Below are positions 1 to 8,500 of a DNA stretch of 64,000 nucleotides, piece after piece. Made by a program: the position numbers and the translations under genes. The DNA is from Flavobacterium sp. (lineage in GTDB: Bacteria; Bacteroidota; Bacteroidia; Flavobacteriales; Flavobacteriaceae), in assembly GCF_004211145.1 (NCBI RefSeq), contig NZ_SEBS01000024.1, positions 1 to 64,000 of the forward strand. Direction: 5' to 3'. The notes beneath the pieces were generated by a model. It ran no database searches. It saw nothing but the letters and a program-made list of their open reading frames with translations, and was not told the DNA's origin. Numbering within the stretch: position 1 is the stretch's first letter; each line of letters starts with the position of its first letter.

Positions 1-87
1 AGACATTACAGTCTGCAGATGCAGACGCCGGAATTTGCACACAAAAACAACGAACACGAATACAAATTTTATAGCCTGAAATATTAA
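1..87 (+). CDS. 3' end of an unidentified gene (partial)
   Basis: Frame 1 is open from the left edge to a TAA at 85-87 and gives 28 residues ending in YKFYSLKY. The other two forward frames are also open for about 80 bases, so the choice of frame rests only on its more protein-like composition and on the same-strand genes that follow. Too little is visible to name a family. Confidence 0.35.
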   Translation, partial: RHYSLQMQTPEFAHKNNEHEYKFYSLKY

Positions 88-147
88 CCAAAACGGTCAA
101 CCTATTTCAGGACAAGACACAATGATGACGCCGGAAGCAGTACGACG

Positions 148-330
148 ATGACTTTGAAGGAACTGGCGAAGGTCGAAGGTTGTGCCTTCAAGCCCATGAA
201 CGAAAAGTATGCGCCTTTCAAGGACGTCAACGAGTGCTATGTCGCCCAAATCGAAGCTGCCAAAAAAAAAGCCAAGCCGAAACTGAAACCGAAGCAGAAG
301 CCGAAAGGAATTAAAAATGTCAAAGCTTAA
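148..330 (+). CDS. small hypothetical protein with a Lys/Pro-rich basic tail
   Basis: This 60-residue ORF starts MTLKELAKVEG and ends in a strongly basic tail (repeated KPK units, residues about 38-60). It overlaps the next gene by 14 bases, which suggests translational coupling. I do not recognise the family. The compact N-terminal part (residues 1-35) followed by a Lys-rich tail would fit a small nucleic-acid-binding accessory protein of a mobile element, but that is inference from composition and from the neighbouring RadC-type gene. The opposite-strand ORF over the same bases is taken to be a shadow. Confidence 0.45.
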   Translation: MTLKELAKVEGCAFKPMNEKYAPFKDVNECYVAQIEAAKKKAKPKLKPKQKPKGIKNVKA

Positions 331-802
331 AAACGATTTCATGAAAGTAACGGAGGTGGAACTTGTCTATCACAACAAACAAAAATTCGCAGACCGCCAG
401 CAAATCACGTCGTCGTTCGACGCATATCAAGTCCTGTCGGAAGTCTGGGACGAAGGGAAAATCGAGTTGCAGGAACAGTTCAAAATCCTGTTGCTCGACC
501 GGAAAAATAACGTTCTCGGGGTGTCGCATATTTCAAGTGGTGGCGTCGCCGATTGTATGGTTGATGCAAAACTTGTTTTCGCGACAGCAGTCAAGGCGCT
601 AGCGTCGGGAATTGTTCTGGCTCATAACCATCCGTCGGGCAATATGCAGTTCAGTGATGCGGACAGAGCATTAACCCGAAAATTCTGCGAGGGTGCAAAG
701 AATTTGGACATGCAGGTTCTTGACCACCTCGTTTTAACATCGGAAGGATATGCCTCAATGTCGGATGAAGGACAAATGCCTGCAATACATCTAAAACTTT
801 AA
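317..802 (+). CDS. RadC-family JAB-domain protein (mobile-element type)
   Basis: The 161-residue protein is essentially one JAB/MPN metallo-domain. The metal-binding signature HNHPSGN followed eight residues after the first His by SDAD is present at residues about 108-120, matching the H-x-H-x10-D pattern of RadC proteins. The helix-hairpin-helix region of full-length chromosomal RadC is absent; short JAB-only versions of this kind are common in conjugative and integrative elements of Bacteroidota. A possible ribosome site (aggaa) precedes the ATG at 317; a second ATG at 341 is also possible. It overlaps the small basic ORF upstream and is closed by a strong hairpin terminator. Its biochemical role is unclear: RadC proteins were once linked to recombination repair, but no enzymatic activity is generally accepted. 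Confidence 0.88.
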   Translation: MSKLKNDFMKVTEVELVYHNKQKFADRQQITSSFDAYQVLSEVWDEGKIELQEQFKILLLDRKNNVLGVSHISSGGVADCMVDAKLVFATAVKALASGIVLAHNHPSGNMQFSDADRALTRKFCEGAKNLDMQVLDHLVLTSEGYASMSDEGQMPAIHLKL

Positions 803-810
803 CTTGCACA

Positions 811-850
811 AAAAAGCCCTGTGTGGATTATCCACGCAGGGCTTTTGAAC
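811..850. terminator. bidirectional hairpin terminator
   Basis: Arms of about 16 bases (aaaagccctgtgtgga pairing with tccacgcagggctttt, one G-U) around a 3-base loop, with A-rich and T-rich flanks on both sides. It lies between the convergent radC-like gene and the minus-strand gene ending at 856, so it can serve both. Confidence 0.85.
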
Positions 851-855
851 TTTTC

Positions 856-1317
856 TTAATATTCGTAGTGTCGTAACAGATAGCTTTCTATCACTTGGTC
901 ATCAAAAATATCTTCTTCGATAACCATCTGTTTAAAAATATCTACCTGAATCTCTGCATCGAGCTCGATTTCATTCATTGACTGCGCGTCGGCAATATAA
1001 AATAGCCATCCGGTCAAATCAATTCTGTGCTGGTAATCGTACAATAATTGCGTAAGTTCCAGTTCCGCAGGTGAAGCCTGTAGTAGCGACGCCCATTTAT
1101 CAAAGTTCGCAATTTTTGCGATGACATGCTGGGCTTGCATAAGCGTGAAATTGTCTTCGTCAATATCGAAGTTGGCGATAACCATTTCTACGTCAAAATA
1201 CTTTGGACTGTATTCGTACTTAAATGCAGTGGTCGTCTTATCCACCGGCGGCGTTTTTGTTTTAAAATCTTTGTGTAGATTTTTTGCTTGAAGTTTGAAG
1301 TAATCAATAGAGTTCAT
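856..1317 (-). CDS. conserved hypothetical protein (Bacteroidota type)
   Basis: A 153-residue acidic protein beginning MNSIDYFKLQAKNLHKDFKTK and ending in LLRHYEY. It has no signal peptide or membrane segment. Its opening pattern (a helix, then DKTTTAFKYEYSPKYFDVE, then FTLMQAQHVIAKIANFDKWA) resembles a conserved family I remember from Bacteroidota genomes, often in accessory regions and sometimes labelled glyoxalase-related; I cannot assign a reaction. The gene is AT-richer than the bulk of the window, in keeping with the island it sits in. It has a recognisable -7 box and a leader of about 140 bases that can fold. Confidence 0.75.
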   Translation of the reverse strand: MNSIDYFKLQAKNLHKDFKTKTPPVDKTTTAFKYEYSPKYFDVEMVIANFDIDEDNFTLMQAQHVIAKIANFDKWASLLQASPAELELTQLLYDYQHRIDLTGWLFYIADAQSMNEIELDAEIQVDIFKQMVIEEDIFDDQVIESYLLRHYEY

Positions 1318-1340
1318 AATATTATCCTTTATATCAAAGA

Positions 1341-1474
1341 TTATTATCCTGAAGATTGAGCGTTCGTAAACTTTGGCCGGATAATAAGCTTTGAAGGTTT
1401 ATATTATCTAGTTATTGGTTGATAAAATCTTTGCACGAACGAGCAGGCATACCAAAAGACCTGTCGCAAATATA
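1341..1474 (-). promoter_or_regulatory. promoter and structured leader of the 856-1317 gene
   Basis: On the minus strand TATATTTG (1467-1474) matches the Bacteroidota -7 box TAnnTTTG. The leader between it and the ATG holds a 9-bp inverted repeat (ttattatcc at 1341-1349, ggataataa at 1379-1387). No convincing -33 TTG is seen at the usual distance. Confidence 0.5.
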
Positions 1475-1516
1475 AAAATTTCAATCAAATTATTTTTCAC
1501 AATCAGCTATTTTTTT

Positions 1517-3952
1517 TTAAAAATCTTGTTCTTTTACAACTCTATTCATGCCTGCTAAAAAAGTTTTATTTTTAGATTGTGCAGTAAAAATTTCTTTAAG
1601 CTTTTCCCAATAGGTATAATCGACTTTGTCTGCAATTTGTCTGCAAATTTGATAGGCCAATTCTTCTTCAAAAGATTGCCATTTATCACTCATTATAATT
1701 TCGGTACGGGGTGAGTTTAAGTCAAGGTCACGATTTCCACAAATGTCAACAACTATCGTAAATGGAAACGGCCATGCCAAACGAACTTGATTATTTTTTA
1801 TCGAATACCACTCGATGAACAAGGTCGTTGGTACTTCTATACCATGCAATGACAATCGAGATGCAGAGCGCATATACTGATTTGAAGACTTATTTTCTTT
1901 GATTTCCCCGTCATCATTTATCGTTATTGTTGTTCCAGTTTCTTTAATTGAGTTTTCCTCAATCTTGATGCTTTTTTGAAGTTTATAAGGCTTTCCTTCT
2001 ATATCAACTTCTCTTGATTTAAGGTCAATTTCCAAGACAGGCACGCCATGACTCTCTAGAATTGCTGCATTCACAGAGCCAATAATACCAACTGATTTAT
2101 CGTCCAATTCAATGTCAAACCTTCGGATATTATCATGGTCGTGCCATGTATAATCTTGCATCGAAATTGCTTTTGTTTCGATGAAACTATTTTCATCACG
2201 GACTTTTGAAGTTGTCGTCGTTTCGATGTTAATTTTAAATGGTGGATTTGGAATAACTCTTTCCACAGACTTAATAAACGCTTCTTCGGAAAGTTCATCC
2301 CAAGGATTTCTATTCTTTCGAAGTATAAGCTTCGTTGTTGTTCCCGGAATTTCTCGCTGGCCACTTTGAATAAGAAATATACTTTCTTGCCCTTCGACAG
2401 TAATACTCAAAGCTTCACTAGACTTATGCGGTTTATATAAACGCTTCGTATCGACCATTAGAGTATCGGCAACCATAAAGCTTGATAGGATTCCAATTCC
2501 AAATCTAGAAGTTGGGGTGAAATCGGCTTTAGATTCGGATTTCAAATTATAAAAATCAGCAGATTTATAAAATGAAGAACCAACTCTGGAATAATAGTTA
2601 TCAATAATGTATTGATCCATACCTGTACCATTATCGGTTACTTCCAGTATAGAATCGTCATTTTCTTTATAATATTTGACGCTTATCAACGGTTCGTAGA
2701 GATTTCCCCAATTTTTCTCCTGTGCTTGTCTAAGCAGACATGCATCAATTGAATTTTGCAGTAACTCTCTCAATGCGACTTCAGGACTACCATAAAGTTT
2801 TGTACCCATTAACAAGTCAATGACTTGACGCTTGCTTAGATTAAATTGTGTGTCTCTATAGATGTAAAGAGGTTCGCCGCGCACATTCCTTTGTGTAGAT
2901 ATTTTTTCGCGATCGACTTTAAAGGGAAATTTCAATACTACATTGCGACCTTTATTGGCATTAAATTCATTTAACGAGGAAACTATGTTATTACATATAG
3001 ACAATTCGTGGTCTATAAAATTGCAAAATTGGTGAATCGACGCTTCAATAGCCGGATGAGTACACTTTGCGCTGAACTGTATAATTTCAGGTTTAATTTC
3101 CCATGCTTCAATTGCTCTATGCTTGTTCCATTCCTGCAAAGAAACCGGATTACGGACATACAGATGCGAAAAGAGTATTGCTGGTGTTCTTTTTGAGTCA
3201 AAGTCAAGAATATCAGCCAGCCTTAAAACTACTCCGATGAGCGGCAAACATGCTGAAATATCCACGCCACATAAATGATTTTTTTCCAAATCTAATAGTT
3301 TAAGAGCATCCTCATTATGACTGTAACAGATCTGCGCAAGTTCAACGGTTAAATCACTATCGCGAAAACGAATTTTGCCATTCCAATCTCTGTCAATAAT
3401 GTCACGTGCTCGATCAGCATGAGTCTGACGGATAAATTCACTTATCAAAAAAGATTTGATACTTTCTGCTTGACTGTGCTTTCCTTGTATAATAAATCGA
3501 TTGATGATTTCCTGCTGGTCTGGTCGTGCTTCATAAAATCTTTTAAATTGGTCGTATGCATTTTTGTCCTCACTGTCAGCAAATTCAGGCTCGTTGTCCC
3601 AAACTTTTTTCCATGCAAGTACATGCTTTTCGTCCGGTGCCATTCCTATGTCATGAAAAAAGGCACTCAATATAAGCATCATTAATTCAGGCGTTGAGAG
3701 GCTTTCAATATTTTTTACACCTAGAAGCCGCTCCATGATGTTAAGAACTCTGAATAAATGGTCGCCATCATGCAAGGTGTATTCGCCCATGTGGCGTAAA
3801 ATCGTCTTAGTGCGTTGAAATGCATCTGAAACGGCGGAGCCCACGAGCGTAATAACTTCGCTATCTTTTTCCTTTATTCTTTCTTTTAATGTCGCGTAAA
3901 GCAAACTTTTCTCTAATCTCGGTAAATATTCGTCTTTATAATCGTCAGCCAT
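1517..3952 (-). CDS. HD-phosphohydrolase / Hsp90-like GHKL ATPase fusion protein
   Basis: An 811-residue cytoplasmic protein with two modules. Residues about 55-255 look like an HD metal-dependent phosphohydrolase: H61 and H65 in LHDGDHLF, the HD pair H100-D101 in FFHDIGM, a His at 178 and an Asp at about 247. Residues about 385-620 form an Hsp90/HtpG-type GHKL ATPase: ELLQNSIDA (E396, N400), VTDNGTGMD (D440) and SRFGIGILSSF (483-493), the same motif order as Hsp90. The remainder to 811 resembles the middle region of HtpG-like proteins without a clear dimerisation tail. The fusion is not a housekeeping chaperone. HD domains joined to Hsp90-like ATPases have been described among predicted biological-conflict proteins, so a defence role is plausible but inferred. 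The gene is AT-rich, stands alone, lies next to a tRNA gene and has a homopolymer tract in its leader. Confidence 0.8.
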   Translation of the reverse strand: MADDYKDEYLPRLEKSLLYATLKERIKEKDSEVITLVGSAVSDAFQRTKTILRHMGEYTLHDGDHLFRVLNIMERLLGVKNIESLSTPELMMLILSAFFHDIGMAPDEKHVLAWKKVWDNEPEFADSEDKNAYDQFKRFYEARPDQQEIINRFIIQGKHSQAESIKSFLISEFIRQTHADRARDIIDRDWNGKIRFRDSDLTVELAQICYSHNEDALKLLDLEKNHLCGVDISACLPLIGVVLRLADILDFDSKRTPAILFSHLYVRNPVSLQEWNKHRAIEAWEIKPEIIQFSAKCTHPAIEASIHQFCNFIDHELSICNNIVSSLNEFNANKGRNVVLKFPFKVDREKISTQRNVRGEPLYIYRDTQFNLSKRQVIDLLMGTKLYGSPEVALRELLQNSIDACLLRQAQEKNWGNLYEPLISVKYYKENDDSILEVTDNGTGMDQYIIDNYYSRVGSSFYKSADFYNLKSESKADFTPTSRFGIGILSSFMVADTLMVDTKRLYKPHKSSEALSITVEGQESIFLIQSGQREIPGTTTKLILRKNRNPWDELSEEAFIKSVERVIPNPPFKINIETTTTSKVRDENSFIETKAISMQDYTWHDHDNIRRFDIELDDKSVGIIGSVNAAILESHGVPVLEIDLKSREVDIEGKPYKLQKSIKIEENSIKETGTTITINDDGEIKENKSSNQYMRSASRLSLHGIEVPTTLFIEWYSIKNNQVRLAWPFPFTIVVDICGNRDLDLNSPRTEIIMSDKWQSFEEELAYQICRQIADKVDYTYWEKLKEIFTAQSKNKTFLAGMNRVVKEQDF

Positions 3953-3971
3953 GCCTCTTTAATTTGTTCTT

Positions 3972-3997
3972 CAATAAATTTTTATTGGGGGGGGGGG
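3972..3997. promoter_or_regulatory. hairpin followed by an 11-bp G:C homopolymer in the leader of the HD/Hsp90-like gene
   Basis: On the plus strand caataaa-tt-tttattg (3972-3987) is a perfect inverted repeat running straight into eleven G (3987-3997). For the minus-strand gene starting at 3952 this is a run of eleven C about 35-45 bases before the ATG. A weak -7-like TACCTTTA lies immediately upstream of the C run on that strand, so the run could fall at or near the transcription start. Confidence 0.6.
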
Positions 3998-4002
3998 AGT
4001 AA

Positions 4003-4064
4003 AGGTACAACACTAAAAGCAAACTGCTTTATTTCAAATTCTAAAGAATGGAAATGTTGTACCT
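4003..4064. repeat. 10-bp inverted repeat upstream of the HD/Hsp90-like gene
   Basis: aggtacaaca (4003-4012) is the exact reverse complement of tgttgtacct (4055-4064), with a further partial copy attgtacc at 4068-4074. The copies bracket the region where the promoter of the minus-strand gene should lie, so they may be operator half-sites or the scar of an insertion. Neither is proven. Confidence 0.5.
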
Positions 4065-4074
4065 ATATTGTACC

Positions 4075-4111
4075 AAAAGAAAAGCCCCGTCTGTAATCCC
4101 AGACGGGGCTT
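4075..4111 (-). terminator. terminator of the tRNA-Ser transcript
   Basis: Stem aagccccgtctg / cagacggggctt around a 6-base loop; on the minus strand it is followed by TTTTCTTTTGG. It lies 13 bases past the tRNA 3' end. Confidence 0.8.
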
Positions 4112-4123
4112 GCTCTTGTTCAG

Positions 4124-4208
4124 CGGAGAAAGAGGGATTCGAACCCCCGGACCTGTTACAGTCAACAGTTTTCAAGACTGCCGCAATCGACCACTCTGCC
4201 ATTTCTCC
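4124..4208 (-). tRNA. tRNA-Ser (anticodon TGA)
   Basis: The minus strand reads GGAGAAA TGGC at the 5' end and TTTCTCC G at the 3' end, giving a perfect 7-bp acceptor stem. The anticodon loop CTTGAAA carries TGA, the TTCGAAT T-loop is intact, and a long variable arm (tgactgtaacag region) marks it as a class II serine tRNA of 85 nt. CCA is not encoded. The gene borders the AT-rich island on its left and is a candidate integration site. Its 3' end faces the island. Confidence 0.95.
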
Positions 4209-4241
4209 AATAAGGTCTGCTACCATTGCTGTTAGCGGTTG

Positions 4242-4271
4242 CAAATATAACAAGGCTTTTCTGTTTTCCAA
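4242..4271 (-). promoter_or_regulatory. promoter of tRNA-Ser
   Basis: On the minus strand a TTG, 19 bases, then TATATTTG: an exact match to the Bacteroidota -33/-7 consensus (TTG-N19-TAnnTTTG). The box lies about 34 bases upstream of the mature tRNA 5' end. Confidence 0.8.
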
Positions 4272-4401
4272 AACTATTTTTTCAAAAAACGCACGCAAGG
4301 CGATATATTCTTGCGCAAGCCAAATAACTCGTTAAAAATCAGCGTCAAAAAAATGAGAAAAAAAATGCACGAGCACAAAAAAACCGGTTGCCCGGTTTCT
4401 A

Positions 4402-5118
4402 TCAATCGGTCATTTCGTTCTTTTTGATGAACTTGTTGATTTTTTTAAGGCTGTCGTTGATGAATTTGAAGCGACTTTCATGGTTCATATCGTACGAGAT
4501 CACGCCGATCACCAACCAAACTTCAGATATTTCGTTGCTGTTTAAAGCAGTATCATTATAGAAATCATTGTCATTCGTCAAAATCAACTGGTTCGACGCA
4601 AGGTTTGATGTATTGATCCTGTTGAGGAAAATCCCCTTGTTTCTCGAAACGACGACGGCAATCGAACTATCCTTCAAATCCTCGATGCTCACCGATTGGC
4701 AAATAACGAACGAATTCTCGTCGACCAACGGAAACATATTATTGCTTACGACCTGGAAAGCAATCGAATCGTCGGTGTCGACAAACGGAAACTTGTACGT
4801 CGGAACAATTTCAAGCAATGCCTCCCTGTCAGCGCCTGAAGCGTACTGGAACATCACTTCTCGTGTGATCAAAGGAGTCGATGAAGATAAACTGGAACCT
4901 TTACGTTTGTTTAAGAACACCTCGTTCAAATCGAGCTCGTAAAGTTCGCTTATCGAGATTATGGCCTCATAGTCGAGACTGTTCCTCTTTTTCCAAGTCG
5001 AAATCGTGTTTGGTTTGATGTTAAGGAACTCAGACAGTTGAATATCCGTCTTTAATTTAAGCAATTTTTTAAGCCTGTCGATTACGTCAATCGCATTTTG
5101 TGATTTATTTTCTTGCAT
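4402..5118 (-). CDS. CI/S24-type transcriptional repressor without the protease dyad
   Basis: A 238-residue protein. Residues about 8-70 form the CI-repressor helix-turn-helix (QLSEFLNIKPNTISTWKKR as the recognition part). Residues about 100-215 match the LexA/CI peptidase S24 fold (FQVVSNNMFPLVDENSF). By alignment with the G-D/N-S-M-x-P motif, the serine that should precede Met128 is Asn127. The lysine of the later V-K-R motif also seems replaced (LNRI at about 165-168). The protein probably dimerises through this domain but should not self-cleave. Single-copy relatives occur as ordinary chromosomal regulators in flavobacteria, so it need not be a prophage remnant. A TTTATC/GATAAA inverted repeat just upstream of its start suggests autoregulation. 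Confidence 0.8.
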   Translation of the reverse strand: MQENKSQNAIDVIDRLKKLLKLKTDIQLSEFLNIKPNTISTWKKRNSLDYEAIISISELYELDLNEVFLNKRKGSSLSSSTPLITREVMFQYASGADREALLEIVPTYKFPFVDTDDSIAFQVVSNNMFPLVDENSFVICQSVSIEDLKDSSIAVVVSRNKGIFLNRINTSNLASNQLILTNDNDFYNDTALNSNEISEVWLVIGVISYDMNHESRFKFINDSLKKINKFIKKNEMTD

Positions 5119-5132
5119 ATTCGCAAAATGAG

Positions 5133-5157
5133 TTTTATCTTTATCTAAGCGATAAAA
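5133..5157. promoter_or_regulatory. possible operator of the CI/S24-type repressor
   Basis: ttttatc (5133-5139) and tttatc (5140-5145) are direct repeats, and tttatc-taagc-gataaaa (5140-5157) is an inverted repeat with a 5-base spacer. It lies 15-39 bases upstream of the minus-strand start, the usual place for an autoregulatory site. Confidence 0.5.
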
Positions 5158-5503
5158 ACAATGGTTATGAATATTGTGATGTATTCACCATATAAATCGT
5201 CGAGGGCTTACAACTTATACAGCCAATTGACTGTCTATCAAGCTTCTCAGCCATCAAGAATTCAATTGAACAACCAGTTCGCATGTTGCCATGATTACTG
5301 GGTTAAACTTTGGAAACTATAACGCATCAACAATTAGTGTGGTATTTAAATAGTCGATGAATCGAAACAAATATAGACTTTTTCTTATAACAAGAAATTA
5401 AACAAATCTTAAAATCTTAAAAACGAAATTATTATAAATCGCTTTATGAAACATAAATAAAAATCCCATCCCCCAAACCTTATATTAACTTAACACTTAG
5501 CTT
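5158..5503. other. intergenic region between divergent genes
   Basis: About 345 AT-rich bases between the divergent repressor and adhesin genes. No ORF, RNA gene or strong hairpin was seen. The last 60 bases (poly-A tracts, then ccttatattaacttaacac) should hold the adhesin operon promoter, but no exact TAnnTTTG box was found there. Confidence 0.4.
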
Positions 5504-8500
5504 ATGAAATTAAATTTTACGTTCAAGCGAATGTACGAATTTAAGTACATTCTAGTTTTCCTCTTACCGATACTTTTTCTTAACACCACTTACTCTCAAT
5601 CGGTTAGAGTCTATACAGAAACGATTTCGAGCCAGGCAAACACCGATAACGCGCCATTAGCCGTCGACGAAAACCTCGTCACACGGGCAAATGTCCGCGC
5701 CAGTTCGGGATTGGCCTTGGGAATCGGAGCCTATTCGGGCCACGTCGAATTGCAATACGATACGACACTACCCGCCAACACGACTTCCTACGTCAAGATC
5801 CAGACCGACGACAACCTGCTTCCTGCCCTATTAGGCGGCAGTCTTGGCGGCGTTCTTGCCGATGTCCTCGGAACGGTTCTCATCGGCAATCAGGAATTTA
5901 CCGTACAGGCCAAAAACAACGCTACCGTCGTATTACAGGGCGACAGCCAGGATATCGGCGAATTCGCGCAGAACCGATTGCGGATCGTAACCGATGAGAA
6001 CGGCGACTTTTTCATCGCGATCACACCCGCTCAGGCATACAATCGAATCAGGCTTACAAGCCGCCTCGGTAGCTTGGTCGGTTTGTTTAACGTTCGCACT
6101 TTGTATGTGTACGACGCTTTCTACATTTCGCAAGCCGACAACTGCGGTCAACCGTCATACACTTCATTCAGCGGCAACGGCATCACGCTCGACCTCATCA
6201 ACCTTGCAGGCGCGGGTGTCGATAATCCTGAAAACGTACTCGACGCAAGCACGACGAACTTCTCTCAATTAAGTTTGGGCATCCTGGGCGTCGCTGCATC
6301 GATAGAACAGACCGTTTATTTTGACGGCGTCTCGAATGCGAACGACCAATTCAATGTCCGTCTGCGACTCAATCCATCGCTCGTCGAAGTCGGTGTCCTC
6401 AACAGCATCCAACTCGTCGCCTCGAACGGGCCGAACGTCGTACAGACCATTTCCGTCGGCTCTTTATTGAACGCCGAATTGCTCAACCTGCTGCAAGGCA
6501 ACCAAATCGCGACGATCCCGTTCCAGACCTCAGCGCCCGCGAACAGGATTACCGTGCGGTACAATTCATTGTTGGGCGTCAACCTCAACCAGACATTGGA
6601 TCTATACGACATAACCCGCGTTCCTCGCATTCCGGTCATCACCGACCCGTTCACGTTGAACCCGAGGATCTGCGCCGGAAACGCGGCATCACTCGTTGCT
6701 ACTACGGCCGCGAACTACGAATTGCACTGGTACGCCACGGCAACGAGCACTACCCCGTTAGCCGTTACCCAGTCGGGCGCGCCGTTTACGACACCTGTGC
6801 TGACTGCCGATACGTCGTTTTTTGTATCAGCGGTCCGAGTCGGATGTCCTGAAGAATCACTTCGAGTGCGCATAAACGTCGACGTCATTTCTTTACCGAC
6901 AGCCGCCGACATCACGATCGCAAGCCCGCAAACCGCCTGTCAAGGAAATGTGACGCTCACGCCTTCAAGCAGTATCGGAGGCGCGGTGATCCGCTATTAC
7001 ACGAGCCAAAGCATGACGACCGAAATCACTACGGGTTATTCGGGAACTCCAGGCGCGACCTACGTTAAAAACCCGACCACGGGCGCATTGACGATCACCG
7101 GACTCACGGCAGCCAACTCGCCTTACACCTATTATATAGCGTTGCAGGTCGAAGGTCTTTGCACGAACGTCTCAGGGACTTTAAAGGAAGTCGTCGTTAA
7201 TTATTCCGACCAACTTACGCTACAGGTCCAAGCGAATATTAGCGGTTGCGGATCGGTGAACCTCGTCGACGCGATCACGAATTTTGATGCATCGAATACT
7301 TATTTGTTCTTCGACAGCAACAACAATCCGATCACAGCCGAAGCAGCCGCAAACATCACGGCCAACGGCACGTTCTTCATACAGGCGCAAAGCAACAACG
7401 GTGCGTGTTCATCGACCGTGCAGCAAGTCGTCGTCACGATCGTGGCACAACCAACGTTGACGCTTGCTGCAAACGCGCTCGTAACGAACGTAGGAAATTC
7501 GGTTACACTTAATGCCACATCGAACGGAACCATTACGTGGTACGACTCCGATGGAAACGCGCTCGCCGGAAACACGGCCGGTCCGTTCACCCAAACAGGC
7601 ATCTACACATTCACAGCAGTTGCCGTAACTGGCGCGTGTTCAGCCACGGCATCGGTAACGGTAACGGTTCTGGATCCCGCCCAATGTCCGCCGCTTACGC
7701 AACCTGATTATGCGACAACGCAAAGTTGGGGATCGATCATCACCGGCGGCGTGTCCAACGCTCCGAATGCAGTCGATGGAAACGTACAAACGTTCTCGAC
7801 GATCACGACCGGAATCGGATTACTCGGCGTCGGGACGACATGGCAAACGCTTCAATGGGAAGAAACCATCGCTGCGGGAACGCCCGTAACGATCAAACTC
7901 GGTTCTGAATACAGCGGTTTGACGTTGATCGGAGGATTCTCGGTCGTCGGAACAAAACGCAACGGTTCAGGCGTGCCCCAAACCATCGGCGCTTTCCAAC
8001 CGGTTTCAGGCTCGTTGGTCGATTTGCTTCCCGGAGAAAATGCATTTGAATTCACATTCGTTCCATCAAACGGTTCGGGACCTCAGGATTACGACGGCGT
8101 GCGGGTCATGATCGGTTCGACCGTAAGCCTGGCGCAAAACGCCAAGGTTTTTGAGGCCTATTATACGACTTCGGCAACCCAAGTGGCTTGCGGAGACGAT
8201 GTTCGTGACGTGCTTTTCGGAGCGGTCGACCTTGGTGTCGGAGCGCTTACAGCAACTGTCGGCGTTGACGATCCTTTTGAAGCCGTTGACAACAGCCAAA
8301 CCTCATCGGCTACGATGTACAGCGGGCTCGGCGTTTTGGCTGCGGCCGAATTGACCGTAGTCTTCAACACGCCATCGATCGAAGGCGACCAGGTTCGCAT
8401 CCGAATCTCAAAACCGGGATCGTTGTTGAGCCTTAGCGCTTTGGCCGGAATCTCGATCCAACCGATGATCGGGAACGCCGTGTCTGGAACGTTGGTTTCG

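Noticed and set aside
4041..4335. ORFs of 85 and 95 residues on both strands
   Set aside because: They run across the tRNA-Ser gene, its terminator and its promoter.
4402..5118. Prophage on the basis of the CI-like repressor
   Set aside because: No phage structural, replication or lysis genes are present; such repressors also occur as single chromosomal genes.
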